Source: Saccharina japonica (taxonomy: Eukaryota; Sar; Phaeophyceae; Laminariales; Laminariaceae). From it: DNA of 64,000 nt. Location: NCBI GenBank assembly GCA_008828725.1, contig MEHQ01003881.1, positions 166,908 to 230,907 on the forward strand. The letters run 5' to 3'. Under the pieces are notes generated by a model. It worked only from the letters and a program-made list of their open reading frames with translations, made no database searches and was not told the origin of the DNA. How positions within the stretch are numbered: position 1 is the stretch's first letter; every line of letters starts with the position of its first letter. Positions 47,341 to 58,621 of this stretch are shown here, piece by piece. The translations under genes were made by a program, and so were the position numbers.

Positions 47341-48447
47341 ACACGAGTGAGTGTTGCTCAAGGATCCCCTCGCAGAGCTGAGCGACAAAACTGTTGAACG
47401 ATGGGCGAAGATCGAACATGGCTGGAGGGCCAACTCCGGCGGATGCTTGGTTTCGACGAGGTGATTTTTGTGGTTCGCTTTCCTGGCCCATGATGATGCT
47501 GCCATGATATCATCATGCGAGTAGGCAGAGAAAAACGTAAGATTCGCCGTCTCGACAAACGGGGAACCCTAATTGCACACCCGGTGCGAAAATTGTACTC
47601 GCTGCACACGCTTTAGCCTTCGTATGCTGGTTTTAGTGTATTTTGCGTTATGCTGGAAACCCTCGATTTTGGTGGATTAGGTCGGGGTGGGATCAGCGTA
47701 CCAGGTGGGCCCTGCGGGTGGCTACTGCCTGTAATGATATACCAGGTACCAGATACCCAGGTTCAGTTTGGAGGGCTCAGGTCCAGATGGGATCAGGTCG
47801 GTGTGGTATCAGGGTGCCAAGCGGGAAGCAGGGTGGAGGTGTGCAGAGTATATTGTTTACACCTGGTGTTCAATTAGGGCTCGTCTCGAAAGACGGAGGA
47901 TAATCTAGTTTTTTCACATTGTGACCGACGGAACACTCGTCATAAGTGTGCCCTACCGACGTAGACTATGCGCTGAATACAGCAGACGACCAAGAGGTGT
48001 TCATTTTGGTCGTGTCTTCGGCTACACGGGCATGAGCGTATGTGAGCACAGCAGAGTTTACACGAGGGGTAGTTGCGGCACTACTGCTGTGGATAGAAAA
48101 AGAGGCTACTCTACAGGCAACAGGGACTATTACTGTCGTGGTTTTCTCGCGACGACTACTGTACGTAGGCAGCGAGAGTCGACAGAAGCGACGGAGCCTT
48201 CTATTTATAGAGCGTCATAAACGGGTATGGCACCCGAAGCCCAAAGGTAGGTTTAAAAACAGTATCGCATTCGACCTAACTTGACGGTATCGTGCGATAT
48301 ACACATCCATCTGCATGCGGACTCGTGTTATATATAGTACCTGGTACCCTGGTACTGTACCATACCTGGTGTACATACTGGCGATGCTGCTGTGCCGATT
48401 TTTGCCGGATGCCCAGCGAACACCACAAAAAAAAGGGCTGGGTGGGA

Positions 48448-48893
48448 CTATTAATAGGACAAAATTTGGACCCATCAAGAGGGGGACAATCAGCAGTGCC
48501 TCGAGCTGATAAACGGCGATTAGCAGTATCGCAGTATATAGCGAAAACACCGTATGGCGGCAGGACCCGCAGGAAAATCGCACGAACAAAAAAATGAAAA
48601 AAATCGGATAAACTCGAATAAACCCCGCTCCGCCCGCGGTTGCCAAACTCAGCTACCTGCCCGACCTCGATGCTCGGGGTACACTATTAAATAGAAAACG
48701 TGTTCAAAACAGCCGCCATGTGGACCCAGCACGAGAGGAATAGTCAGCATTAGCTCAAGCTGAAAAACGGCGATTAGCACAATGACAGTATATAGCGAAA
48801 ACACCGCATGGCTGCAGGACCCGCAGGGAAATCGCACGAACGAAAAAATCGGATAAACTCGAATTAACTCCGCTGCACCCGCGGTTGCTCGGC
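48448..48893. repeat. Direct duplication abutting the TRIP4 exon
   Basis: Two imperfect copies (about 48448-48683 and 48684-48893) share AACGGCGATTAGCA, ACAGTATATAGCGAAAACAC, GCAGGACCCGCAGG and CCCGCGGTTGC. The second ends about 30 bp before the exon at 48925, so its C/T-rich end adjoins the 3' splice site. Confidence 0.8.
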
Positions 48894-48924
48894 CTCGCGC
48901 TTGGTCTCTTCCTGCGCACCACAG

Positions 48925-50987
48925 GTGGAAGAAATCGCCAGGTTTGCGCTCGACAGCTTTCCCGCGTCGAAGCCGCTGGAGCTCAAGCAATACCTGGAGC
49001 AGTTTTTGGGCCAGTCAAAGGTGAGCCCCCTCTTATTTTCGTAGCCGAGAATGCGATACATTTTCGAGCGTATGCGAGGGTTTGGAAAATTGGAAGCAGC
49101 CTGCCTATTGTATAGTTTTGGTGCACCGTCGTACAGACGCAGCGCTCCAGGCTGGTCCGAAAAGAAGCGGAAGAGGCTGGCCGTTTCGTCGGCGTCAACG
49201 CTGGACGGAGACACGTCGTCGCGCCCAGCCGGTGGACACTATATCAGCTGCTGCCCCCCCCACACCCGTTCCTGTCCGACGACTATGTATTACCAAGGGA
49301 CACCTGAAACTGGATCGCTGAGTCGTTTTTGAACTCGTTGCTCCCGATGAACTCGCCGCCTCTTTCTCTAACACCGGCTTTCCAGGATGTGGATAAGCTC
49401 TGCAACGACCTCTCCGCCAGGCGGAGCGGGACACCGGCAGCGGCAGGAGCGGCCAAAAACCAGTCGAGCGCAAGCGATGACTTTTGGGGGGCGGGGGCGG
49501 GATCGGGTCCCACCCGAGCTGCAGGGTCTGCTCCGGCTCTTTCTGGACGAGGAGGGCAGGACAGAAAGGCTCCGCCCGCCGGTAGGGGGAAGGGCAAAGG
49601 TAAGATGTACCAGAAGTCCGCCGAGGAAGACTTTTGGGGCGGGGGCACCAAGTCCGGCCGCTCGACCCCTGCCAAGGGAACAGCAACACCAGCTTCAACA
49701 CCAACACCGGCGGGAAAGCCGGCCCCCGCCCCCGTCCGGGCCGCGGCAACTAGTGCCCAGAACAGACCCAAGGGGAACGCGAAAGGCGGCGGTAAGATTT
49801 CGGCCGCGACGACAAAGCCGAAACCGCCGGCTGCTCCTGCGGCCGCCTATGTGCAGCCACCCGCTGCATCGCCAGCATCGAAAGTCAACAAGCCGGCCAA
49901 TAGGAATGCAGGCCAGGGTAAGGCGAAGGGGGTAGCGCCAGCCGGCGGTGCGGCTGCAACAACAAAACAGGCGCCAGCGGTGGCGGTGGCACAGCCGGCC
50001 CCGCAGTGGTCGGGAGTGAGCTGTCAGTGTATGGGAAAGACACACGACATCGTCACCAACTGCACCACCTGCGGCAAGATCGCGTGCGTGGTGGAGGGTG
50101 GGTTCGGCTGCTCTTTCTGTGCAGCCGCGCTTCCGAGGACAGGTCGCGAGCCGAAGAGCCAAAGCGGCGGCGATAACAAGGGCGGCGGGGGCGCGAGCGG
50201 CGCGGGCGCGGCGCCGTCGGCGGCTTTGAAAGAGGCGCTAGAACGGAAGGATAAGCTTCTCCTGTTCGACCGGACGTCGGCATCGCGCACCCGCGTCCTG
50301 GACGACCAGGGGGACTACTTCACGAGCCACAACTGGCTGTCGCAACGGGAGCGGGAGACCGGCGAGGCGGAGGAGAAGGCCCGCCGCGACGAAGCCGCGA
50401 AGCGCAGCGGGGCGAGGCGGGAGGTGAAGCTGTCCATCGACATAATGGGCCGCAGGGTTGTCGAGACGAAGGAGGCGGGAGAGAGCGGGGGGCAGGAGAA
50501 GAGCGACGAGCTCGTCAACACCGCCATGGAGGGGCTCTCGCTCGACTTTGGTGCTAACGCACGGGGCACAAGCGGCGGAATCGGAGGGGGCTCGGTCGGG
50601 GGCGCCAACACCACTGCTGCGGATGAACAGCAGCCTTCTGCAGGGAGTGGCGGTCAGGCGGCGGACCAGAGACCCTCCCTTGAGAACACGGGCCTGCGTG
50701 GGCGCGCAAAGGAGGTGTACGACGTTATGAGGGCAAACCTGGACAAGCAAAGCCGTCGACAGCCTGGTGGTAAGGGTGGCAAGGGTAGTAGAATCGCCGG
50801 CGGGGCGGGTGCTCGTGCGGAGAAGTCCCGCGTAAGCCTGTGGCGGGTTCAGCACGACGTCGAGTCGGAGGACGTCCTGCGGCGAAGCCAACCGGGCGCT
50901 GACGGGGGTAGCAGCGTCGGTGGGTTTGTCCCAGATGGGCTCGACAAGTTCCAGCCTAGAGACGAGTTGGCATGCACAAGTAGATGA
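48925..50987 (+). CDS. TRIP4: TRIP4/ASC-1 C2HC5 zinc-finger protein (5' partial)
   Basis: Two exons are certain: 48925-49020 (CACAG| ... AAG|GTGAGC, 32 codons) and 49386-50987 (TTCCAG|, 533 codons plus stop), joined in phase 0. The first encodes the N-terminal helical repeat region (VEEIARFALDSFPASK). The second contains an Ala/Pro/Lys-rich linker with two DFWG motifs, then the C2HC5 zinc finger (about 50019-50121: CQCMGKTHDIVTNC, TTCGKIAC, GCSFC) and the diagnostic block KDKLLLFDRTSASRTRVLDD, NWLSQRERE and IDIMGRRV. In animals TRIP4 is a subunit of the ASCC complex, acting in transcription, ribosome quality control and alkylation repair. No start codon lies in the first exon, so at least one upstream exon is missing. 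The animal C-terminal ASCH domain is absent; the protein ends soon after the FDRT block. Confidence 0.94.
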
Positions 50988-52118
50988 TTGCGAGCGTCTA
51001 TAGCAGCCTTGATGGGAGGACTATGTACCCGGGGTCCAGCGAGGCTCAGTGCAGAACAAATCCAGGCATCGCCAATTTTTTCATCAGTTTTCACCCGTTT
51101 TACGACAATGCACCAAGAAGACGTCGCGCCTTGTTTCGGTTCATGTATTTGGTGGCTGCTTTGGAATTGAGCCCCAGGACATAAAATAAATATGCGGTTC
51201 GTGCAAGGTGCGAAGAGGTAGTACGGGTGCGAGGGTGACACAGCAGAGCGAGCCTTATCCCTCCGCCTCCACCCCTATGCCACTAAAAAAACGCCTTCAA
51301 TTGACAAGGGAAAACTCCTTTTTAGGTCCCTTTGGTGAGCTTACAAACGTGACACATACTACTTTGTACGGCAACTGCCACAACGATTGATAAACATCCC
51401 CACGTTCATTATCTTCTCAACTCCTCAACATCCTCACTCCACACGATGGAAAAACACCCGAGGGAGTCCAACTACCACAGCAAATCAAAAACTCAAAATT
51501 TGCATCGAACGTATGAAAACATGGAACAACACGTGCTCCGTGTAGCTCGACGAAAACAAAAACGCGGACGCGAAGGACTGGACGTTGTACGAGTACGTCA
51601 ACATTTAAGACTGCGCAGTTCAAGCACGATTTCCAGGAATGCCTCCCCCAATACCAAAACCACTGGCTACAGCACCAAATACCATAATTATCGCCGAAAA
51701 CATTTATTTCCGCCACGCCTGGCGGTTCCCAAGGACAATGCGGCCAATCAATGCGGTCCAAGACGCCTCCCTTGAGCGAAACCGCCCAATCAAACCCCAA
51801 CAACACCTACCACGCCAAGTTGCGGAAAAATTGGGAGGCCCACCACCCAAACTCGCCGCACAAAAAAACATCAAAGACCACAGCACCCAATCCGCATCAA
51901 GACCACCGCACCCGATCTGTATGCAGTGCGCGCAAAACTACTGTCCTGCGCAAACCGTCACTCAAACTCCCCCCCCCCCCGCCGCCGACTGGCGGGGGAG
52001 ACCACCTCAACCCCATCGGTGAATATATAAAAAAGGTTATAGTTTCGTCTCGCTACGAGTTCTTCGCGCGCTACGGTAGCTCTCCCTACCTCTACCAATT
52101 CATAGTATACGACTGTTC
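50988..52118. other. Convergent 3' intergenic region
   Basis: Lies between the TRIP4 stop and the carrier stop, and probably contains both 3' UTRs and poly(A) sites. Open frames at 51417-51806 (minus) and 51639-52022 (plus) have no recognisable domain. A short C run lies at about 51970-51980. Confidence 0.6.
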
Positions 52119-55100
52119 TCACTGGCTCCTAATCGCCGCCGTAGCCGCCTCCCCTTCTTCTTGCTCGATCGCACGCACCAGCATGTCCGTCATGAAGATG
52201 GTCACCGCGATGGGAATCGCTACCGCCACGAGGTTCTTGCTCATCCCCCGCACCGCAAACGCCGCCCCCTCCTCTTCGCGGAGCTTGGCCAGCGCCATGC
52301 CGACGCCGAGGTCCGTCTTGAACATCTCGTTGCGGAGCACGTCCAACGGGTTTGTCAGGGCCGCGCCGGCTACTCCGGCGGCCACAGACTTTTTCGCTGA
52401 GCGCACCAAGGTGCCCCATCTGTCGGCGGGTTCGGCGGGGGCAAGCGTTCGATCCATGTAGTCCTAGGAAGGGGGGGGGGGGGCAGGGCGAAGGGGGGGG
52501 TACTCATTTGTTGCTTGCCTTAGTGATTTGACCATTGACCACGCATCCCTTTCCCTTTCGAGACGGAGCAGGGGGGAAGACAGCGGCAAGGCAAATACCG
52601 ACCGCGTTACGCTTGCTGTGCCTGAATGGAAAGTGCTTGATATACATACTCGTATATATATATTTTTAATGCAAAGGATTTTAGGTGGGGTGGCACGTTA
52701 CGCTTACTAGCCTGAATGGCTGAATGGAGAGTGCTTGAGATAAGAAAAATAAAAACAGAGGGGTTTAGGCGGAGTGGCGAGCAAGACCCGTCTGGGACTT
52801 TGGCTGCTGCAGGCGGAGGGAGGGAGGGGGCGCCGAGGGCATGCACTGTGCCATGGGCCCGCCAGTGGGTCGGCGTTGCCTGTCCGTCCAGCAGATACCT
52901 ATATTGCGTCCCCCAACAGCAACATAACGTCTAGATGCCGACCGACGTGGCGGTGACTCGGCTTGTTAGACCTCTCCACTAGCAAAAGCGGCGGGGAGCA
53001 AAACAAAATAAGGCAGTGCTCAGGATCTCTGACGATTTTTTCCACCCTTCAGACGGCATCAAGACACTCGGATTTCTGTTTGCGTCTCCATTTTGGGTTC
53101 CATGATCCCGAGAGCGACACTTTTGCTGTGCGACCAGAGCCTACTGTAATTATCTAACAGGGCCCGGCAGGGCTTACAGCATACCAGGCGTACCACCGTT
53201 TAGAACTTCTCATTGACCGAGGAACTCGCCGGGGAAAATTCTTCCGGGAGTGCCTTTTCGTTACGAGTGTTAAAAAGCAAACTCGCGCTGGGACTAAGCT
53301 CAACCCGACGCCAGTAAAGACAGGTGTTGACTTTTGAACCAGATCCATTGCCCCCCCTACCCCTCCTCTCGTCGCCCGGTTACTCAGGGAGTCTAACAGC
53401 ATTGAGATCGTTCCAGGAATGTAACCGTAAATATCCTTCTACTGTTTTTGTAGTAGGAACTCGGGGCTTACCTTGACAGCAACCGCCACGCAGTATTTGG
53501 GCACGGTCTTCATCACACCGGCCGAGGTTCCGTGCCACAGGCCAGCAACTCCACCCTTGCGGTAGATGGCGGCCAGCGAATCCCGCACAGAATTTATGTC
53601 AGAAGCTGGGTTCTGCAAGGAGTCCAGGAGGCATGTTCGGTCTTGATATCAGAGTGAGCGCGGTGACACAGAGACGACGGGTCCGTACAGGCCCAAGTAT
53701 ATATGGCTATCACAAAGCCTGTCCGTGGCGGACATATGTACCACGGCAGAAAGTCAAGTACTACTGTGGCAGCAGCAGAGCAAGCGACGCAGTCGCTCTA
53801 CAGGTAGCAGGCCGAAGGGAGGCTGCCCTATCAACGTAGAGAAGCAGCTACGGTCCGGAATCCCAACCGCACACGTCGGAGCGGGCCGCATCGGCCTGCC
53901 TTTTTCCGCAGCCGCAGTGCCGAGGGGTGGTGTGCTTGCACGGCCCACAGGAGAATGCTTCCCACCGGATATCCGCACATATTCGAGACATGAAGTGGTT
54001 CGAACCTGAAATCGCGACAAACTCTTCCGTACCCCCCCCCCCCCCCCCCCCGGGCGCACGCCAGCAATACCAACGACAACACCAGCAACGCAGCCTCTGT
54101 ACATCAACAGTAGCAGCAACGACAACACCGACGACAACATTAGCAGCCTCCGCGGGGGCGGTGACTCGACGGAACACATCGTACATCGACAGCCGTTCGC
54201 TCACCTGGATGGTGATGCTATCTCCGCCAAACGCGCACAAAAGTGACCGGGTACAGCAGGACGTACAGCAATAACAGCAGACGCACGAGCGGGGCACGGG
54301 GCAGCGAAAACATAGCGTCAGCACTTGATGTGGGCTACTTTGGCACATATCCTGCAAGGGGTAGGGATCAATCCAGAGGTCGTGAAGGCTCACGTGCTGG
54401 CTGCGGTTCGCGTTCGGAAACCCGTAACCAATCAAAAAGCTACGGAGCAAGAGATGGACCAGGATGCGCGGCACCTCCGAAGGAAGAGAAAGTTCAGGGA
54501 CCAGTGCCAAGGCAGTCGAATAGAGCGCGCCAAACACTCCACCTTACCATCAAAATCGCGATGTAGTTCAAGGTTCTACTTCAGTATACAAACCCCAACC
54601 TCCATTCAAAGCTCATTGCAAACCTCGTGAACTCTGAAGACATATATACGAAGTACTTATAAAAACAAAAACAAAAAAAAACGTCCGTGAGATCGAGTAT
54701 TTCGTCGAAACTCATATTTGCAAGCTGCGTATGTGTGATACTTCGATCGCGCGTACTATGGTACACAGCCTGGCCGCCGGTCTGCAGCGCTACCACACAA
54801 CAACAAAGCCTCCGCGTTTTGTAACTCCACCTTGCACGGATGATGGGCATGTTGATGAGTTGCACCGTCGTGGACAGCAGCAGCGGTGGCAGGGCAACGG
54901 TGACGAGTCGGTTCGAGTACCCGCTCTCCTCCAGGTCGCGCTTGCCCACGTCGCTCCCGTAGAAAATAAAAGCCCGCGCCCACGTCATCTATTGGTACAG
55001 ATCATGGAAGGTATACATATATACGTGCACATCGCAAAAAAAGCAATACAAAAAGCTGAGGGGTTGGCGGTTGGCGGTTGGCGAAGGAATTCAAAGAATA

Positions 55101-58100
55101 AATCCGAGCCTTGTACGTAGGCGTGTCCTCTTTGTGGAAGGAAAAATCGAAGTACCAGGCAGGAAATACTCTGTAGTGCTCGCTCATATGTATAGTAGAC
55201 GATAAGTTCTTGTTTTAAGGGTGTCTTCCGATGTATTTCCTGATGGTCTGGACTACCTGTAGTTTCTTTCTTGGCATAACATCATACCTCCAAGTCCCTC
55301 AGCGTGCTCGTTCCGCGTTCCGGGGACACGTACGGTATGCCGGTAGACTTATTACTCTACCCGGTAGACTTGAGAGTCTACGAGTACGTACGAAGTATGA
55401 TACGATATGACGTCATCGAAAATTGCATCCGCCTTCTTGGTCTACGTAGTCGGGCAAGCTCGCTAGGCGGTGCATGGTGCCGACTGCACCGCTGTCCGCG
55501 TAAAGCAGATAAAGTCTTCCGTGTGAGACTACGGACAACGTACGCAGCGCAGTAGACTGGAGGGGAGGTGATATACGAACCCTCGAGGGTTCGTTAATAC
55601 CACGAACCCTCGGCCGGGGGTACGTCTATATATACCACGAACCCCCCTCCAGTACGTATTAATAGTTGTTCAGAGTGCTATCGTACTTGGTGCAGGGATA
55701 TTTATGTAACGGTATTTGGGAGTTCCACAGAGGAAATATGCGTGTTTCTCTGTGGAGCACTTGGCGGTTTGGAGCGATTCCCATCGCCACTCTTTATGTA
55801 CCTACGTGTTTCTCTATGTTTTCTCCCCCTTTCTCGTGTCTACGACGGTAATATATATACATCACGTGGAGCCTCTACATCCTTCCTCGACCCAGAGTAC
55901 CCCTCCAGGGGTCACTTGAACAATAGTAATAGTACTGCTGCTGTATTGGGCCGCGTATTGCACAGTATTTGGTAACAACGTACCTGGTATGAAATAGTAA
56001 GCTGAACAATACACAACAAGGTTGCACAGATGCTCCGAGTATACTCGATACTCCGAGTATACTCGGAGTATCGAGTATTTTTCGTACTCCGAGTACTGAG
56101 AGTATTGGAGTACTGGTGGCCTAAATTATCGGAGTACTTCGAGTACGAGCAGTACTGAAGGCCTAAATACTCCGAGTACTGGGAGTATAAGCAGTACGTA
56201 TACTCGAGTACAAGCAGTACTTGGAGTCAAAACATCTAAATTACTCGGAGTACTCCGAGTATCGAAAGTACCACTCTGTCCCGAAATATAAGAACCATGT
56301 TTTGTAAATATTAATGTATAAAAGGTGCTCATATTTCGGGACAGAGTGGTATTGGACACCGAATACTGCGAGTACACAAAGTACCCGAAATACTTTTTTC
56401 TCGAAAATACTCTAATTATACTCCGAGGTAATGGGAGCATCTATCTGTGAATTTTCAAATGCTATAAACGCCAGTCACATGCTCCTAGAACGTAGAACCT
56501 GGGAGGAATGACGGCCGAGTCTTTTAAATGATGCAAAGATGCTCCTAATGTACTTCACACTCCGAGTATACTCCGAGTATCGAGTACATTTCGTACTCCG
56601 AGTACTTAAGAGTATTAGGGTACTGGCGGCCTGAATACTCGGAGTACTTGGGGTATGAGCAGTACTGAACCCCCAAATACTCGGAGTACAAGAGTACCGG
56701 CAGTATCGGACCCCGAAATACTCCGAGAACAGGCAGTATCGAGAGTGTTCGTACCCGAAATACTCCGAGTAAAGTAAGGAGTATTGGAGATAAAATACTT
56801 CAGGTACTTCGTGCACTCGGAGTATTTCGGGGTTCCATACTCCGGGATACTGCTCATACCCTGCTGTATTTAGGGTATGAACAATCTCGATACTGCCTGT
56901 ACTCGGAGTGTTTCGGGGTCCGATACTGCCGGTACTCTTGTACTCCAAGTATTTGGGGCTTCAGTACTGCTCATACCCCAAGTACTCCGAGTATTCAGGC
57001 CGCCAGTACCCTAATACTCTTAAGTACTCGGAGTACGAAATGTACTCGATACTCGGAGTATACTCGGAGTGTGAAGTACATTAGGAGCATCTTTGCATCA
57101 TTTAAAAGACTCGGCCGTCATTCCTCCCAGGTTCTACGTTCTAGGAGCATGTGACTGGCGTTTATAGCATTTGAAAATTCACAGATAGATGCTCCCATTA
57201 CCTTGGAGTATAATTATAGTATTTTCGAGAAAAATGTACTTCGGGTACTTTGTGTACTCGCAGTATTCGGTGTCCAATACCACTCTGTCCCGAAATATGA
57301 GCACCTTTTATACATTAATATTTACAAAAAATGGTGCTTATATTTCGGGACAGAGTGGTACTTTCGATACTCGGAGTACTCCGAGTAATTTAGATGTTTT
57401 GACTCCAAGTACTGCTTGTACTCGAGTATACGTACTGCTTATACTCCCAGTACTCGGAGTATTTAGGCCTTCAGTACTGCTCATACTGGAAGTCCTCCGA
57501 TAATTTAGGCCACCAGTACTCCAATACTCTCAGTACTCGGAGTACGAAAAATACTCGATACTCCGAGTATACTCGGAGTATCGAGTATACTCGGAGCATC
57601 TGTGCAACCTTGTTGTGTATTGTTTAGCTTACTATTTCATACCAGGTACGTTGTTACCAAATACTGTGCAATACGCGGCCCAATACGGCAGCAGTACTAT
57701 TACTATTAATACGTACTGGAGGGGGGTTCGTGGTATATATAGACGTACCCTCGGCCGAGGGTTCGTGGTATTAACGAACCCTCGAGGGTTCGTATATCAC
57801 CTCCCAGACTGGAGATATAAACACGCCATCCAGGTTTGACCTTGCTTGCGTACACGAACGAGTACTCGTACATACGATACTGCACGCACCTACGATGATA
57901 TATGGGAGCTACGTATGACTTGTTTCGAAGGGTCAGATAGACACTCACTGCTTACTGTTACTACGAGTAATAGTTGCTGTACGTGAGACTCACCCCGACG
58001 ATGGTAGCGGCGACGCCCTTGTAGGGCGGTTTGAGCGCCTCCACATACCTACAGCAGCAAGAACGAAAACACATGGGCGGCCATCATGAGTCGTGGTCAG

Positions 58101-58621
58101 GCGCAGGAGAAAAAAAGGGTACGCACAACTTGTCGGGGTCCCTTGTCGTCCTTCCTGCGGTATCGTGCCCGCTTACTCGTGCCTCGTGCCCGTCGCGAGG
58201 TCCATCGAAGTGCGGGGCAAATCACCTGCGATGGTTGATTTGCTTCTTCTGCTGACTGTATTTGACTTCGTAAGTCAGCCAAAATTAGACATCAGTTTTC
58301 AGGCTGGTATACATCTCGATTGCGTATGATCAAGACGTCATCGTAGTATTACCATGGTACACGCTACGACGGGGACGCGGAAGGAAAGCTCGGCGTCGTG
58401 TCTGCCCGTAGGACCGCCCTCATTCGCACCCTCACCCCCCTTACGTAAACGGTTAGAATCGGGCTATCTCACCGTTGCAAGAAGTTCTTGTTCTCTCGGG
58501 CAATTTCTTTGAAGCCGCTCTGGCCGATCGCAGCAGCTCGCCACAGAGGGAAGTTGATCACTGCGGCCACACCAGAGGCAATGAAGTGGCATTCCGGATG
58601 GGAAGCCTTCCCTCCAGTCAT
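52119..58621 (-). CDS. Divergent mitochondrial carrier family protein
   Basis: Six exons join in phase to 286 codons plus stop: 58473-58621, 57994-58048, 54831-54988, 54205-54217, 53472-53612, 52119-52463. Mitochondrial carriers are six-helix transporters of about 300 aa built from three repeats; most sit in the inner membrane and exchange metabolites. Repeat 3 carries a canonical signature PLDVLR (in ALTNPLDVLRNEMF). The equivalents in repeats 1 and 2 are degenerate: FPLWRAAAIGQSGF and MPIIRASITIQNP. Second-half motifs GLWHGTSAG and VPKYCV are typical. The ATG at 58619-58621 gives MTGGKASHPECHFIASGVAA, placing the first helix at the usual distance from the N-terminus. Intron 2 (3.0 kb) contains a 2.2-kb foldback. 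Substrate cannot be predicted; a peroxisomal or plastid-envelope location is possible for such divergent members. Confidence 0.9.
52470..52575 (-). repeat. Short poly(C)-tailed repeat unit in carrier intron 5
   Basis: The plus-strand G run at 52471-52482 and TACTCATTTGTTGCTTGCC mark the 3' end, and a second G run follows GAGACGGAGCA near 52572. The unit begins only about 7 bp from the acceptor of exon 52119-52463, so its C tail lies in the polypyrimidine position of that splice site. Confidence 0.75.
54033..54050. repeat. C18 homopolymer in carrier intron 3-4 region
   Basis: Pure C run following CTTCCGTA, within the intron between the microexon and exon 53472-53612. Confidence 0.75.
54205..54217 (-). 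CDS. 13-nt microexon of the mitochondrial carrier gene
   Basis: On the minus strand, GGAGATAG|CATCACCATCCAG|GTGAGC. Exon 3 ends in phase 2 (GCA AG) and exon 5 of the product starts in phase 0 (AAC CCA), so one base plus whole codons is required between them. The microexon supplies C ATC ACC ATC CAG, giving RASITIQNP, which fits the conserved carrier segment at this point (typically RATxTLQNP). It restores frame and total length (861 nt including stop). Without it no GT donor in the right phase gives a plausible junction. Confidence 0.85.
55666..55923. mobile_element. 258-bp MITE inserted in one foldback arm
   Basis: Ends TTGTTCAGAGTG and (reverse complement) TTGTTCAAGTGA, flanked by TAG on both sides. 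The other foldback arm preserves the empty site with a single TAG (ATTAATAGTAATAG), which shows the insertion and its 3-bp target duplication directly. Confidence 0.82.
56271..56349. mobile_element. 79-bp Stowaway-like MITE, left arm
   Basis: Inverted ends CCACTCTGTCCCGAAATATA / TATTTCGGGACAGAGTGG, flanked by TA on both sides, as in Tc1/mariner-derived Stowaway elements. The mirrored copy is at 57280-57358. Confidence 0.8.
57280..57358. mobile_element. 79-bp Stowaway-like MITE, right arm
   Basis: Same length and TA flanks as the left-arm copy, in mirrored orientation, so it was present before the arms formed or was copied with them. Confidence 0.8.

Larger units (their letters stand above)
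43556..48924. other. 5.4 kb between TMCO1 and TRIP4, no firm exon
   Basis: Holds a SINE-like copy (45240-45420), a MITE (45873-46057), a related element (47135-47340) and a direct duplication (48448-48893). Several moderately long open frames with ordinary composition lie at 44081-44383, 44614-44892, 45625-45858 and 45971-46566 on the minus strand, but none matches a family I recognise. The missing 5' exon or exons of TRIP4 are expected somewhere here. Confidence 0.55.
55563..57805. repeat. 2.2-kb foldback inside carrier intron 2
   Basis: The left arm (55563 to about 56757) is mirrored by the right arm (about 56872 to 57805) around a spacer of roughly 115 bp. Outer ends GGGAGGTGATATACGAACCC pair with GGGTTCGTATATCACCTCCC. 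The inner half is built from CTCCGAGTA/TACTCGGAG words and pairs word for word. Position sums are constant (113629) for pairs inside 55927 and fall by exactly 261 outside it, because one arm carries a 258-bp insertion with a 3-bp duplication. Both arms hold a Stowaway-like MITE at mirrored positions. No coding capacity is evident. Confidence 0.9.

Noticed and set aside
49195..50891. Long minus-strand frames opposite TRIP4
   Set aside because: Antisense shadows of a GC-rich coding exon; the plus strand carries the conserved zinc finger.
51417..52022. Frames of 129 and 127 aa in the convergent intergenic region
   Set aside because: Opposite-strand overlapping frames without recognisable motifs, located where the 3' UTRs of two genes are expected.
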